Translations under genes and position numbers: made by a program
The notes under the pieces: model-generated
What the model saw: only the letters and a program-made list of their open reading frames with translations
The model's database searches: none
Told to the model about the DNA's origin: nothing
Shown here: in pieces, positions 17,266 to 26,428 of the stretch
Numbering within the stretch: the stretch's first letter is position 1
How the letters are laid out: each line of letters opens with the position of its first letter
Source: Candidatus Melainabacteria bacterium
GTDB lineage: Bacteria > Cyanobacteriota > Vampirovibrionia > Gastranaerophilales > Gastranaerophilaceae
Assembly (NCBI GenBank): GCA_003258735.1
Contig: QHME01000004.1
Span: 97,854-161,853 of the forward strand
DNA length: 64,000 nt
Direction of reading: 5' to 3'

Positions 17266-17267
17266 TT

Positions 17268-17345
17268 TTATTTGCTATTTTTTACCACCCATTTGAAATA
17301 TTCAGTGTCAGTTTTGGCTTTTTGCGCACAAGCTATACCATTAAA
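17268..17345 (-). pseudogene. 3' remnant of a prepilin-like gene
   Basis: The minus strand encodes FNGIACAQKAKTDTEYFKWV followed by VKNSK and a stop. It is nearly the same as the C terminus of the intact prepilin-like protein ending at 21585 (LNGIACAQKAKTESDYFNWV). Upstream the similarity stops abruptly where a truncated XRE gene begins on the other strand, so this is a rearrangement scar. Confidence 0.7.
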
Positions 17346-17348
17346 CCA

Positions 17349-17567
17349 TCTTCCTTGAGTAATATTGAAAATGGTAAGAGCTATCCTTCAATGCAAACCG
17401 TTTTGAACGTTATGGATAAATTTGAAGTTTCTCCTGAGGAATTTTTTAATTTTGAATATTTGGTGAAGGATACTGAACTGGAAGAAAAGATTATTGAAAT
17501 AATCAAGTGTTTGCCATACGAACGAAAACAGCTGTTGTATAAAGTTATTAAACAGTTTGAAGTGTAA
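17349..17567 (+). pseudogene. XRE-type regulator lacking its N-terminal half
   Basis: The frame opens with SSLSNIENGKSYPSMQTVLN, the second half of a Cro/CI helix-turn-helix, and continues with a normal regulator tail (VSPEEFFNFEYLVKD). The first two helices are missing: upstream in this frame is the antisense of the prepilin remnant. An ATG at 17322 exists but would add only fortuitous residues. Hence a decapitated gene. The 278-base gap that follows has no further gene; it ends in the atpD promoter. Confidence 0.65.
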
Positions 17568-17787
17568 GTGATATAGATGGCGAGATGTCAGGAAAGCAAG
17601 ATGTTTAGCTTTTCATTGTCATTCTAAAAAGATTTTACAAACTTATTGGATTTTAAATGGCATTTAAGTTTTTCAAATCACGTCACCTTACCTTACAATA
17701 CCCCATAACATCCAAAATGCGTTTCAAAATCTATTAAGCAGGGTTAATAAAACTTTTTTCGTTATTATGCAAAAATTTTTCTTGTTG

Positions 17788-17793
17788 TATAAT
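17788..17793 (+). promoter_or_regulatory. atpD promoter -10 box
   Basis: TATAAT lies about 50 bases before the atpD ATG; no clear -35 is seen. Confidence 0.4.
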
Positions 17794-17845
17794 AATTGAG
17801 TAATAAACAAAACAAAATATTAATTATATAAGGAGAGGGATTAAT

Positions 17846-19252
17846 ATGGAAACATTAACCGCTACAGAAGGTTTAATTACCAAAGTCATAGGTCCGGTTG
17901 TCGATGTTGAATTCCCATCAGGAGATTTACCCAACATTTACACAGCACTAAACATGTTCCTTGATGATGGAACCAAAATCGTTGCAGAAGTACAACAAAT
18001 GCTTGGTTCAAATAAAGTTAGAACTGTTGCAATGTCTTCTACTGACGGACTAAGAAGAGGAATGAAGGTTGTCAACACAAATGAACCAATCAAAATTCCT
18101 GTAGGCAAAGCTATTTTAGGAAGAATTTTAAATGTTGTTGGTGATGCAGTTGATAACGCTGGTCCAATTGAAACTGACACATACCTTCCTATCCATAGAG
18201 AATCTCCAAAATTGGTTGACCAAAATACTGATATCGAAATTTTGGAAACAGGTATCAAAGCTATCGACTTGCTTCAACCATACCAAAAAGGTGGTAAAAT
18301 TGGTTTGTTCGGTGGTGCTGGTGTTGGTAAAACAGTTTTGATTCAAGAATTAATTCATAATATCGCAATGGCTCACAACGGTGTATCTGTATTTGGCGGT
18401 GTTGGTGAAAGAACTCGTGAAGGTAACGACCTTTGGAACGAATTTAAAGAAAGTGGTGTATTAGACAAAGTTGGTCTGATTTACGGTCAGATGAACGAAC
18501 CGCCAGGAGCCAGAATGAGAGTAGGGTTGTCAGCATTGACTGCTGCTGAGTATTTTAGAGACTACTCAAAACAAGATGTATTGTTATTCATTGATAATAT
18601 ATTCAGATTTACTCAAGCAGGTTCTGAAGTATCAGCGCTATTAGGACGTGTACCGTCAGCTGTAGGTTATCAACCTACATTGGCAACAGAAATGGGTGAA
18701 TTACAAGAAAGAATTACATCTACAAAAGATGGTTCAATCACATCAGTTCAAGCTATTTATGTTCCTGCAGATGACTTGACTGACCCTGCGCCGGCTACAA
18801 CATTCTCTCACCTTGATGCATCAACTGTATTGTCAAGAAACATTGCATCACTTGGTATTTATCCGGCTGTTGACCCTCTTGAATCAAATTCAAGAGCATT
18901 AGACCCTAATATCATTGGTGAAGAACACTACAGCGTAACAAGAAAAGTTCTTGAAATTCTTCAAAAATACAAAGAGTTGCAAGATATCATTGCAATCTTG
19001 GGTATGGATGAATTATCAGAAGAAGATAAAGAAACTGTAAACCGAGCAAGAAAAATCCAAAAATTCTTGTCTCAACCATTCTTTGTTGCTGAACAATTCT
19101 CTGGTATTGCCGGTAAATACGTTAAGGTTGAAGATACAATCAGGGGTTTCAAAGAAATCATAGAAGGTAAACATGACGATTTGCCAGAACAAGCTTTCTA
19201 CATGGTTGGTACTATTGAAGAAGCTGTTGAAAAAGCAAAAACATTGGAATAA
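17846..19252 (+). CDS. atpD: F1 ATP synthase subunit beta
   Basis: 468 residues, full length. The catalytic beta subunit hydrolyses or forms ATP in the F1 head. Walker A is GGAGVGKTV; GERTREGNDLWNE (catalytic Glu), LLFIDNIFRF (Walker B) and the DELSEED-type segment MDELSEEDK follow. AAGGAGAGGG precedes the ATG. It is followed by atpC only; the other subunits are elsewhere. This split beta-epsilon unit is usual in cyanobacteria and chloroplasts. Confidence 0.97.
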   Translation: METLTATEGLITKVIGPVVDVEFPSGDLPNIYTALNMFLDDGTKIVAEVQQMLGSNKVRTVAMSSTDGLRRGMKVVNTNEPIKIPVGKAILGRILNVVGDAVDNAGPIETDTYLPIHRESPKLVDQNTDIEILETGIKAIDLLQPYQKGGKIGLFGGAGVGKTVLIQELIHNIAMAHNGVSVFGGVGERTREGNDLWNEFKESGVLDKVGLIYGQMNEPPGARMRVGLSALTAAEYFRDYSKQDVLLFIDNIFRFTQAGSEVSALLGRVPSAVGYQPTLATEMGELQERITSTKDGSITSVQAIYVPADDLTDPAPATTFSHLDASTVLSRNIASLGIYPAVDPLESNSRALDPNIIGEEHYSVTRKVLEILQKYKELQDIIAILGMDELSEEDKETVNRARKIQKFLSQPFFVAEQFSGIAGKYVKVEDTIRGFKEIIEGKHDDLPEQAFYMVGTIEEAVEKAKTLE

Positions 19253-19269
19253 AAATTTAGAAGACAAAG

Positions 19270-19301
19270 TGTCAAGGTGGTTAAACTATTACCACCCTTG
19301 A
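19270..19301 (+). other. Hairpin between atpD and atpC
   Basis: GTCAAGGTGGT pairs with ACCACCCTTGAC (one bulged base) over a nine-base loop in the 81-base gap. No T-run follows, so an mRNA-processing or stabilising element is more likely than a terminator. Confidence 0.5.
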
Positions 19302-19333
19302 CATAAAGCCTTCTTTACTTCTGAAAGGTATTT

Positions 19334-19726
19334 ATGAAATTAAAAATTATTACACAAGAAAGAGTTGTTTTTGACGAAGAAGTCGATGAAATCTATTCAA
19401 AAGGTATTGATGGCGAGTTTGGATTGTTAAAAGGGCACATCCCAATGATGACAGCCTTGGATATCGGAGTTACTCGCGCGGTTGTTGGAAATGAAATTAA
19501 AAGATTTACAACAATGGGTGGTATTCTTCAATTCAAAGACGAAGAATGTTTAATTCTTACAACTTTGGCTGAGCCTGATGAAGAAATCGACGAAGCTCGT
19601 GCACGTGAGGCTTTAGAACGTGCAAAAAGCAGATTGCGTAATGCTAACGCAAGACTTGATGCCAAAAGAGCAGAAGCAGCTATTGCAAGAGCTGAGGCAA
19701 GATTGAAAGCAAAACTTGCAAAATAG
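19334..19726 (+). CDS. atpC: F1 ATP synthase subunit epsilon
   Basis: 130 residues: an N-terminal beta-sandwich (KLKIITQERVVF, DGEFGLLKGHIPMMTALDIG) and a C-terminal helical hairpin rich in Ala, Arg and Glu. It couples the central stalk to the rotor and can inhibit ATP hydrolysis. AAAGGT precedes the ATG. It is cotranscribed with atpD, with the hairpin in between. Confidence 0.93.
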   Translation: MKLKIITQERVVFDEEVDEIYSKGIDGEFGLLKGHIPMMTALDIGVTRAVVGNEIKRFTTMGGILQFKDEECLILTTLAEPDEEIDEARAREALERAKSRLRNANARLDAKRAEAAIARAEARLKAKLAK

Positions 19727-19741
19727 GTTGTTTTTCTATGG

Positions 19742-19747
19742 TATAAT
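19742..19747 (+). promoter_or_regulatory. -10 box TATAAT, leaderless spacing
   Basis: Perfect TATAAT ending six bases before the metF ATG. Confidence 0.6.
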
Positions 19748-19753
19748 CCGAAT

Positions 19754-20617
19754 ATGGAACTAAAAGAGATATATCAGGATTACATAGCATCGCCAGACAG
19801 ACGATTTTTATACAACCAACCAAAAATTTCGTTTGAAGTATTTCCGCCTAAAGACGGAAATATTTCAGACCTTTTTGAACAGGTCAGAATCTTAAAAAAA
19901 TACCATCCTGTATTGATATCATTGACATACGGTGCAAATGGCGGAACAAAAGATATGTCATTTGAACTATTAAAGACTTTTTTAGATTTAGAATTAAATG
20001 TAATGCCTCACTTCACATGTGTAGGATCAACAAGAGAATTAATTGAACATTATATTACGCAAATTGAAAATATGGGAATCGAAAACATATTAGCTTTGCG
20101 TGGTGATAAAACAGAGGCAACACCTGAGTGCGAATTTAATCATGCAAATGAACTTGTTGAATTTATTCATGAACATTCCACGCTATCAATTGGGGTTGCG
20201 GGGTATCCTGAATGTCATATTGAATGTGAAAATATTCACAAAGATATTGAAAATCTAAAACGCAAAGTTGATATGGGCGCATCTGCTATTTTTACTCAAC
20301 TATTTTTTGAAAACGATAAATTATATAGGTATATTGAATTAGTCAAAAATGCAGGAATCGATTTACCGATTGTTGCAGGGCTTTTACCAATAAGAAGTCG
20401 AAAACAGGTAGAAAAAATGATTAGCCTGACACATGCTAAAATCCCAAACAAAATCCAAGAGCAATTAGTAAAATTTCCAAATGATGCGAAAAAAATCGGT
20501 GTTGAATTTGCGATAAATCAGTGTCATGATTTGATTGACAACAAGGTTGACGGCTTGCACTTTTTTACATTGAATCATTCAGACCAAGTTAGTGAAATTT
20601 TAGATAATATATTATAA
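19754..20617 (+). CDS. metF: Methylenetetrahydrofolate reductase
   Basis: 287 residues, a TIM barrel with FAD. KISFEVFPPKDG near the N terminus carries the catalytic Glu region; LISLTYGANGG, PHFTCVG, NILALRGDK and FTQLFFENDKLYRY follow in the family order. It reduces 5,10-methylene-THF to 5-methyl-THF for methionine synthesis. It has its own leaderless-type promoter 27 bases after atpC, so it need not depend on the atp transcript. deoC follows after 15 bases. Confidence 0.93.
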   Translation: MELKEIYQDYIASPDRRFLYNQPKISFEVFPPKDGNISDLFEQVRILKKYHPVLISLTYGANGGTKDMSFELLKTFLDLELNVMPHFTCVGSTRELIEHYITQIENMGIENILALRGDKTEATPECEFNHANELVEFIHEHSTLSIGVAGYPECHIECENIHKDIENLKRKVDMGASAIFTQLFFENDKLYRYIELVKNAGIDLPIVAGLLPIRSRKQVEKMISLTHAKIPNKIQEQLVKFPNDAKKIGVEFAINQCHDLIDNKVDGLHFFTLNHSDQVSEILDNIL

Positions 20618-20632
20618 AAAGAGGGAGTAAAT

Positions 20633-21283
20633 ATGGAAAATCTAAACAAATACGTTGAACATACTTTATTAAAACAAGATGCAAGAAAAGCTGATTTGAT
20701 AAAACTCTTTGAAGAGGCAAAAGAATACAAATTTTTAGGTGTTTGTATTAATCCTTGTTATGTAAAACTCGCAAAAGAAAACTTGAAAGACACAGATGTC
20801 AAAGTTGTTACGGTTATTGGTTTTCCTTTAGGAGCAAACACTACAGAAACCAAGATTTTTGAAACAATCCAAGCCGTTAAAGATGGTGCAGACGAAATTG
20901 ATATGGTTATCAATGTAACAAAAGTGAAAGACCGTGAAACAGGTTTTCTTGTTGAAGAAATTAAGTTGATAAAATCAGCGTGCGGTGGTAAAAACTTAAA
21001 AGTTATTATTGAAACAGATTTATTAACAAAAGATGAAATTAAGTATGCCTGTGAATGTGCAATCCAAGGTGGTGCAGATTTTGTCAAAACATCAACAGGA
21101 TTTGTAAAAGGCGGAGTTGGTGCAAAAGCAGAAGATGTAGAACTTATGTATAATACAGTCCATTCTTATGGTTTGCAAGTCAAAGCATCAGGCGGAATAC
21201 GAGATAAAGAATCTGCACTTGCAATGATTAAAGCTGGCGCAACACGTCTTGGCACAAGCTCAGGTGTAAAGATTGTAGGATAA
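20633..21283 (+). CDS. deoC: Deoxyribose-phosphate aldolase
   Basis: 216 residues, the bacterial length. Class I aldolase of the TIM-barrel type: VEHTLLKQDA, GVCINPCYV, VVTVIGFPLGANTT, EIDMVINV, the Schiff-base lysine in DFVKTSTGF, and KASGGIRDKESAL with a second active-site lysine. It cleaves 2-deoxyribose-5-phosphate to glyceraldehyde-3-phosphate and acetaldehyde in nucleoside breakdown. GAGGGAG precedes the ATG. It follows metF as a likely operon partner. Confidence 0.95.
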   Translation: MENLNKYVEHTLLKQDARKADLIKLFEEAKEYKFLGVCINPCYVKLAKENLKDTDVKVVTVIGFPLGANTTETKIFETIQAVKDGADEIDMVINVTKVKDRETGFLVEEIKLIKSACGGKNLKVIIETDLLTKDEIKYACECAIQGGADFVKTSTGFVKGGVGAKAEDVELMYNTVHSYGLQVKASGGIRDKESALAMIKAGATRLGTSSGVKIVG

Positions 21284-21334
21284 AATATCCTTTTGTCATC
21301 CTGAACATAAATGCACAATAATAGTTAAGTTTAT

Positions 21335-21448
21335 TTTAGTTATGCGGAACTGCGGATTTGGGCAAGTGCGCCGTGTGTGAACGAAGTGAACCCAGCACGT
21401 CTTGGCGAGAGCTGCGTTGAGCCGGTCGAGCCGCCAATAATCCAAGAC
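21335..21448. other. GC-rich structured intergenic patch
   Basis: About 110 bases much richer in G and C than the surroundings, in the 301-base gap after deoC. GTCTTGG (21399-21405) pairs with CCAAGAC (21442-21448); inner parts can pair further. There is no ORF. It could be a small RNA, a repeat element or a transferred fragment. Confidence 0.4.
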
Positions 21449-21506
21449 TGTTTATGCCCCTCTAATTAAACAATAGTTGTCTTATACTTAATTTGTTTTA
21501 TTTGAG

Positions 21507-21527
21507 ACCCTGAAACAAGTTCAGGGT
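21507..21527. repeat. Dispersed hairpin ACCCTGAA-ACAAG-TTCAGGGT
   Basis: Perfect eight-base arms with loop ACAAG. The core matches the hairpin at 9418, but the outer arm bases differ on both sides in step. A GTCATCCTGAAC piece lies nearby at about 21296, as GTCATTCTGAAC does near the third copy at about 54845. Confidence 0.6.
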
Positions 21528-21584
21528 GACTATTAAGTCATATTTCAAAACAAGTTCATAATGACAATACAAAAAATCACGTCA

Positions 21585-22346
21585 CTATTTTACGTTTTTT
21601 ACAACCCAATTAAAATAATCTGACTCTGTTTTTGCTTTTTGAGCACAAGCTATCCCATTTAAAGTATTTGAAGTTTTTGGATTGCAGTAACTCTCAATGT
21701 TGTTATATTTAGACTTTTGGTCACCCATAGTAACCAATTCCCCTTCAATAAATTGAAAAGTGAATAAATCCACTCCCCAGCGGTTTGGCGGATTGTTGTA
21801 ACCGTTTAAGTCAACAGATACCCACAATTGGTCAATATCTGTATAATTTTCAAATAATATGAGGGATCCATTTTGTAGAGCTATTTGTCCATCATCAAAC
21901 CAATTGCCTGCAACATTTGCATTCCCATCAAGTGTTTTGTACGGTTTTGAATGTTCATCGTTTTTCCCATCTGCAACAAAATAATAACATACGCTCATTC
22001 TTTTTCTATTGCAATCTGTTGGAGCTTGAACATATTTCATAAATGTTTTGTAAAACTGACCTGTTGGATAATCTTTTGGGTTTAGCGATACATCATCGGC
22101 TTCCATTTGCTTAAAAACTTGTTGAACAATAGAATAAGATTCAAGAAATTGAGATTTTAACCTGTGAGCTTTGTTGTTTGCAATTAAGTTTGGAATTGTC
22201 ATAGCCGCAACAACACCGATTATACCAAGTGTGATTAATATTTCTGCTAAAGTAAAACCAAATTTTACTTTGTTTGGTGGCGTATCTACGTGCGTAGCAC
22301 CTTCTGCTGATGAAAAGTCAAATGTTTTTCTGCAATTTGTGGGCAT
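21585..22346 (-). CDS. Prepilin-like protein (type II secretion/pilin family)
   Basis: 253 residues with a class III signal: a long 30-residue leader ending in KVKFG, then FTLAEILITLGIIGVV with Glu at +5 and a hydrophobic helix. A prepilin peptidase would cut after Gly. The C-terminal domain is Asn- and Asp-rich with paired cysteines and ends in ACAQKAKTESDYFNWVVKN. It probably joins a type IV pilus or secretion pseudopilus. AAAGGAG precedes the ATG. Broken copies of its 3' end occur at 9562 and 17268. Confidence 0.88.
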   Translation of the reverse strand: MPTNCRKTFDFSSAEGATHVDTPPNKVKFGFTLAEILITLGIIGVVAAMTIPNLIANNKAHRLKSQFLESYSIVQQVFKQMEADDVSLNPKDYPTGQFYKTFMKYVQAPTDCNRKRMSVCYYFVADGKNDEHSKPYKTLDGNANVAGNWFDDGQIALQNGSLILFENYTDIDQLWVSVDLNGYNNPPNRWGVDLFTFQFIEGELVTMGDQKSKYNNIESYCNPKTSNTLNGIACAQKAKTESDYFNWVVKNVK

Positions 22347-22395
22347 GGTTGACTCCTTTTTTGCCCATTATAAATTAATGCACTATATTAATCAA

Positions 22396-22408
22396 GTGTA
22401 AATTACAC
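22396..22408. promoter_or_regulatory. Palindrome GTGTAAATTACAC
   Basis: Six-base arms around one central base, in the gap between the prepilin-like and ribbon-helix-helix genes. Candidate operator for the adjacent regulator; position is the only support. Confidence 0.35.
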
Positions 22409-22484
22409 GCATAAGCAGGCTATATAAATTTAGTGTTTTTTATATTTAAAAAATATGTAAAAATACTAATATACAGAGGTGATT

Positions 22485-22655
22485 ATGTTTAAAGTTGAAA
22501 AGCCTGAAATGGTTAATAAAACATTTCGTTTACCGTTAGACTTGGTTGAAAGACTATCTATGGTCGCGCAAAATCAGGGCGTTTCATTGAACAACCTTGT
22601 AAAGCAGTGCTGCGAATATGCTCTAAATCATTTAGATAATGATGATGAAAAATAG
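22485..22655 (+). CDS. Ribbon-helix-helix (Arc/CopG-like) protein, 56 aa
   Basis: A very short ORF with AGAGGTGA before its ATG. Residues 10-50 fit a ribbon-helix-helix fold: strand NKTFRLPLDLV, helix ERLSMVAQNQG, turn VSLNNLV and helix KQCCEYALNHL. Such proteins bind DNA as dimers, often as autorepressors or antitoxins. No toxin-like gene is adjacent. The tail is acidic. Confidence 0.7.
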   Translation: MFKVEKPEMVNKTFRLPLDLVERLSMVAQNQGVSLNNLVKQCCEYALNHLDNDDEK

Positions 22656-22669
22656 TTTAAAAGTTGGTA

Positions 22670-25600
22670 CTATTTCTTTCTATTAGTAAATGTTGCAGAA
22701 ACAGCTTGAACTTTTTTCTTTTTCTTTTTAGATTCAATCATACTATCTGTGTTGAATCTTGCAAGTTTTCTATCTTCTTTATCGTCAGTTTTGGTTGTGT
22801 TGTTGATGTTAGCATTTGTTGAAACTGATGCAGAAACTAAATTTGTATCATCTGTGTTATCATCCTCAGAATTTGAATTTTGGTCAGTTGGTTCGTTATT
22901 TGTTTCGTTATCAATTTGTTGTGCGTTATTATCATTTTCTTTTATAGAAAGTTCTAAATCTTTTGTAGAGTTTTGGACTTTTTTGTCAGAGTCTTTGCTT
23001 TGCAAAAGTGATGCTTTGGTTGAGTTTGTTGCATCTGATGAAAGAGTTTTAGCATGAGCATTTACTGTTGTGCCGACGATACCGGTGTTTGTCGCTACAG
23101 CACCTGTTGAAACTTCCATAGCTCCTGTGGCAAGTGTTGCTTGACCTAGTGCAACTTGCAATACTCCAAGTGTATGTGTGAACGGATTGGCCATCAATGC
23201 CATACCTGATGCTATCATGTTTGCACCATAAGTTGTGTGCAAAATTCCAAATCCAGTTGTACCTGCTCCAACAAGAATTGTTTTTGTTGAGATATCCAAT
23301 TGGTCAGATGAAAGTTTTTTGTGGCTTGTGGTATTTTTGTTTAATTCGTTAGCTGTTTTTTTGAAACCGTCAAGTTGTTGAATATTTTTAGTTAAACTTT
23401 TTTCTGTATCTGCGGTTTCTTTTGAATTTTCGTTTTGTAATGTTTCGTTTTCTGTTTCTAATGCGACTGTTTCATTTTGAGCAGCTTCTGCTTCTTCTGT
23501 TGATTGTGCATTGTTCATTTTAGCCTTTGCAGCACTAGTTTGTTGAACAATGGTTTGAGTTTGTTCAGCATTTTTTCTTTGTTCTGCTTGAGCTTTTGTT
23601 GATTCTTTTTCAATTGTTTTTACAATATTTATGCTTTTTTTAGTTTCAGCATCAACTGTTGTTGTTTGCTTATTGATATCAGAGTTTTGTGTTTTTAAAT
23701 CTTGAGTTGCTCTGATGGTAGTAGATGTTGCACTGATTGCATTTTTTGAAGTAAATTCTGTAGCAACACTATAATCTTTTTGGTTAGATTTCTTTTTATC
23801 TGATGTAGAATTTTGAGTTTCGCTGTTTGTTTCATCTTGTGCAACGGTTTCATTTTGATTGTTGTCTTGAACTTCAACTTGTGGCACATCTTCTGTTTGT
23901 TCAGATTCTTGTGAAGGTTGGGTTTCATCAGTTGGAACGGCTGTATCTTGAACATCATTTTGAACAGAACTTTCATCTTGTTGAGTTTCTGTAGTTTGGT
24001 TATTTTGTTCAATTTTGTTATCAGTGTTTGTGTTGTTGTTTTGTTCTGTTTCAGAACTTTGAGTTGTAATTGTTGCACCCATTGCTTTTGCAGTTTCTTG
24101 GTATGCTTTTTTGTTAGCTTTTAATAAAGAAATCGCACCTTTAAATGACTCTTTAGAGTCAGAAACAACGGCTGATGCGATATCAGATGCCGTCAAACCA
24201 ATTGTCCCTATGCCAACTGCAGCCAGTCCATAGCGCATTTCGTTTGCGCCTTGGATTTGTAGTTGACTTCCACCGATAACCATTCTTACGCCTTGACCGT
24301 AAGTTGCTAGGTTTGACATCAAGCCGGTACCTGTTGCAACCATAGCGTTTCCTATTGCTGTAGTTGCAAAACTTCTACCATAAGTTCCAACGCCGACAAT
24401 TACTGTGTTTGTTGCAACTTGATGAGCATTTGTATTTCGTGATTTTAGTTTTGTGTTTTGTTTATTCAAGTCATTTGAAATTTTTTGGCTAAGTGCGTTT
24501 GAAGCTAAACCTTTAGTTAGCGATGTTTTTACGCTGTCATTAACCTTGTTATCATCTGTATCAACAGCTTTGATTTCTTCCATTACGGCAAGTTTTTCTG
24601 CTTCATTTTTATCAGTTTGTTTGGTAGCTGTTTGAACTTTTGCTTGAACTTGTCCATCTCCTTCATTTTGAAGGGCATTTTGCATTTCATCTGTATTATT
24701 TTGAGCTTGTTTTTGGGTATTAACTGATTTTATTGCATTTTTAACTTTTTCAGATGTAGAACCTTCAAGCGATTTACCTTGAATGTTTTCAAGTTCGTTC
24801 ACCAATTGTTCTTCTTTTTGAACATTATCTTCGTGTTTTTGTTCAGCTTTAGAAGATTCTTTCTCAACGGTTTTAGCATCTTTTTGTGCTTTTTTAAGTT
24901 GAGTTGCTAATTTCTTATCTGTGTTTTTAACACCGTTTTTCTTTTCGTTTAAGTTTGCAGTTGATTGGATTGTTGTTATTGCAGCTTTTGCAGCATTTGG
25001 TGCAGTGAAAATCAAGTCGACATTATAAGATTCTTGTTTTTGTTTTTTATCATTGTTGTCGTCTTGGTCTTCGCCCATTGTATTTTGAACTTTTTCTTGA
25101 GTTTTTTCAGACAGTTCTGTGTATTCTTGAGCAAATTTTGCAGTATCAACTGTTGCGTTAGATTCAACTTCAAGGGTAACTTCATCAACGTATTCTAAAA
25201 GGTCGTTACCTTTGTCTATTGCAGTGTCTGCAATATCTTGCGGTTTTGCTTGATATAATTCATCAAGGCTTGGTCCCATTCCGTCGTCTTTGATTCCTGA
25301 AGTTTGAGCAGGTAATTCTTCTTGACGGTAATTCTTTTGAAGATTGCTCAAATCTTTGCCTGATTTGATTGTATCTTGTGCCAAAGTTTCGTTTGTTTTA
25401 ATATCAGCACTCAAACTATCCAAAGAATTTAAAAAGTCGTCAAGGTCAGAGTTATCCGCTTGAATTTCTTTCATCATCGTTCCGTTTGAAGTATCTAATT
25501 TTTTGCTAAGTGAATTGTATTTCAATCTTTCAGTTAGAGAAAGTTTTTCTCCGTTTTTCTTTTTATCATCAAGTTTTTTCCACTCTGTGGTCATATCCTC

Positions 25601-26239
25601 AATTTTATTCATTGAGTCTTTGAAAGTGTCTTCTTTTTTGTCTTTAATTTGTTTGGCTTTTTTAGCTGTGGTGTTGTAAACTTCTACTTTTTGGTTTGTT
25701 GTTTCTATAGCTTTTTCTGATTTGATGATGTTTTCTTGAGCTTTTTTTTGTAAACTTGTTAATTGGTCGCCATTTGAAGTTGCATCAGTTGTCGCGCCAT
25801 CATCTGTACCTGTTGCATCGGAAACGATTACATAATCAGTAACGTCAGATTCTTGTTGTGCGTGAGCCCATTCCAAGATGTCATCAGGGATTTGATATCC
25901 TTGATGTTCCATTTCAATAATTTCTTCATAAGAATACATTGCCCAATCTTTATCAGTAATGTCATATTGATTGGCACTTCTTTGGTTTATTTCTCTATGA
26001 GCGCGAAGTAATTCTTGGTATTTCAAGCTTTTGGCATAATTTAGATAATATTCATCAGAATATTTGTCGCCATTTTTTGCTTTTAATTCTTTTGCTGATT
26101 CAACGATTTCACTACTGTAATTCTTTGCAAAATCTTCATCCATAGTGATTTCGGAGGTAGAATACTTCCCTAATTCACTATGTGAGATTCCAAAGTTGGA
26201 ACGTTTTTGACTTGTCGGTTTGTTTATTCTTGTTGACAT
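22670..26239 (-). CDS. Large repetitive coiled-coil/glycine-rich helix protein (1189 aa)
   Basis: Very rich in Gln, Asn, Thr, Lys and Glu. It contains two diverged copies of one module: a start with a TxxNAxxAxxTTIxxT pattern (about residues 408 and 823), a long coiled coil with EKESxKAE, then a glycine/alanine hydrophobic segment (about 608-690, VIVGVGTYGRS, and 985-1067, ILVGAGTTGFG). Between the modules is a low-complexity acidic linker. No Sec signal; the N terminus has RSNFGISH. The paired hydrophobic segments could insert in membranes. I chose ATG 26239 because AAAGGA lies nine bases before it. No family is recognised. Confidence 0.75.
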   Translation of the reverse strand: MSTRINKPTSQKRSNFGISHSELGKYSTSEITMDEDFAKNYSSEIVESAKELKAKNGDKYSDEYYLNYAKSLKYQELLRAHREINQRSANQYDITDKDWAMYSYEEIIEMEHQGYQIPDDILEWAHAQQESDVTDYVIVSDATGTDDGATTDATSNGDQLTSLQKKAQENIIKSEKAIETTNQKVEVYNTTAKKAKQIKDKKEDTFKDSMNKIEDMTTEWKKLDDKKKNGEKLSLTERLKYNSLSKKLDTSNGTMMKEIQADNSDLDDFLNSLDSLSADIKTNETLAQDTIKSGKDLSNLQKNYRQEELPAQTSGIKDDGMGPSLDELYQAKPQDIADTAIDKGNDLLEYVDEVTLEVESNATVDTAKFAQEYTELSEKTQEKVQNTMGEDQDDNNDKKQKQESYNVDLIFTAPNAAKAAITTIQSTANLNEKKNGVKNTDKKLATQLKKAQKDAKTVEKESSKAEQKHEDNVQKEEQLVNELENIQGKSLEGSTSEKVKNAIKSVNTQKQAQNNTDEMQNALQNEGDGQVQAKVQTATKQTDKNEAEKLAVMEEIKAVDTDDNKVNDSVKTSLTKGLASNALSQKISNDLNKQNTKLKSRNTNAHQVATNTVIVGVGTYGRSFATTAIGNAMVATGTGLMSNLATYGQGVRMVIGGSQLQIQGANEMRYGLAAVGIGTIGLTASDIASAVVSDSKESFKGAISLLKANKKAYQETAKAMGATITTQSSETEQNNNTNTDNKIEQNNQTTETQQDESSVQNDVQDTAVPTDETQPSQESEQTEDVPQVEVQDNNQNETVAQDETNSETQNSTSDKKKSNQKDYSVATEFTSKNAISATSTTIRATQDLKTQNSDINKQTTTVDAETKKSINIVKTIEKESTKAQAEQRKNAEQTQTIVQQTSAAKAKMNNAQSTEEAEAAQNETVALETENETLQNENSKETADTEKSLTKNIQQLDGFKKTANELNKNTTSHKKLSSDQLDISTKTILVGAGTTGFGILHTTYGANMIASGMALMANPFTHTLGVLQVALGQATLATGAMEVSTGAVATNTGIVGTTVNAHAKTLSSDATNSTKASLLQSKDSDKKVQNSTKDLELSIKENDNNAQQIDNETNNEPTDQNSNSEDDNTDDTNLVSASVSTNANINNTTKTDDKEDRKLARFNTDSMIESKKKKKKVQAVSATFTNRKK

Positions 26240-26428
26240 TTCCATTGTTCCTTTTGATTACACTCTGTTGTTATCGGCTCAAATATTGATAAACTTTAGT
26301 TATATTGGGCAAATGTTACGTGATGTTTACATAGTTTTGTTTGGCGAAATTTGGTGATTTTTGACATTTGTCTATGTTTGTAATATTCTTAACATAACTT
26401 GTAAGGATTCACCTCAAGTTTTAGGTTT

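Noticed and set aside
17322..17348. ATG 17322 as the true start of an intact small XRE protein
   Set aside because: The first residues are antisense of a prepilin tail, and the first two helices of the DNA-binding fold are missing.
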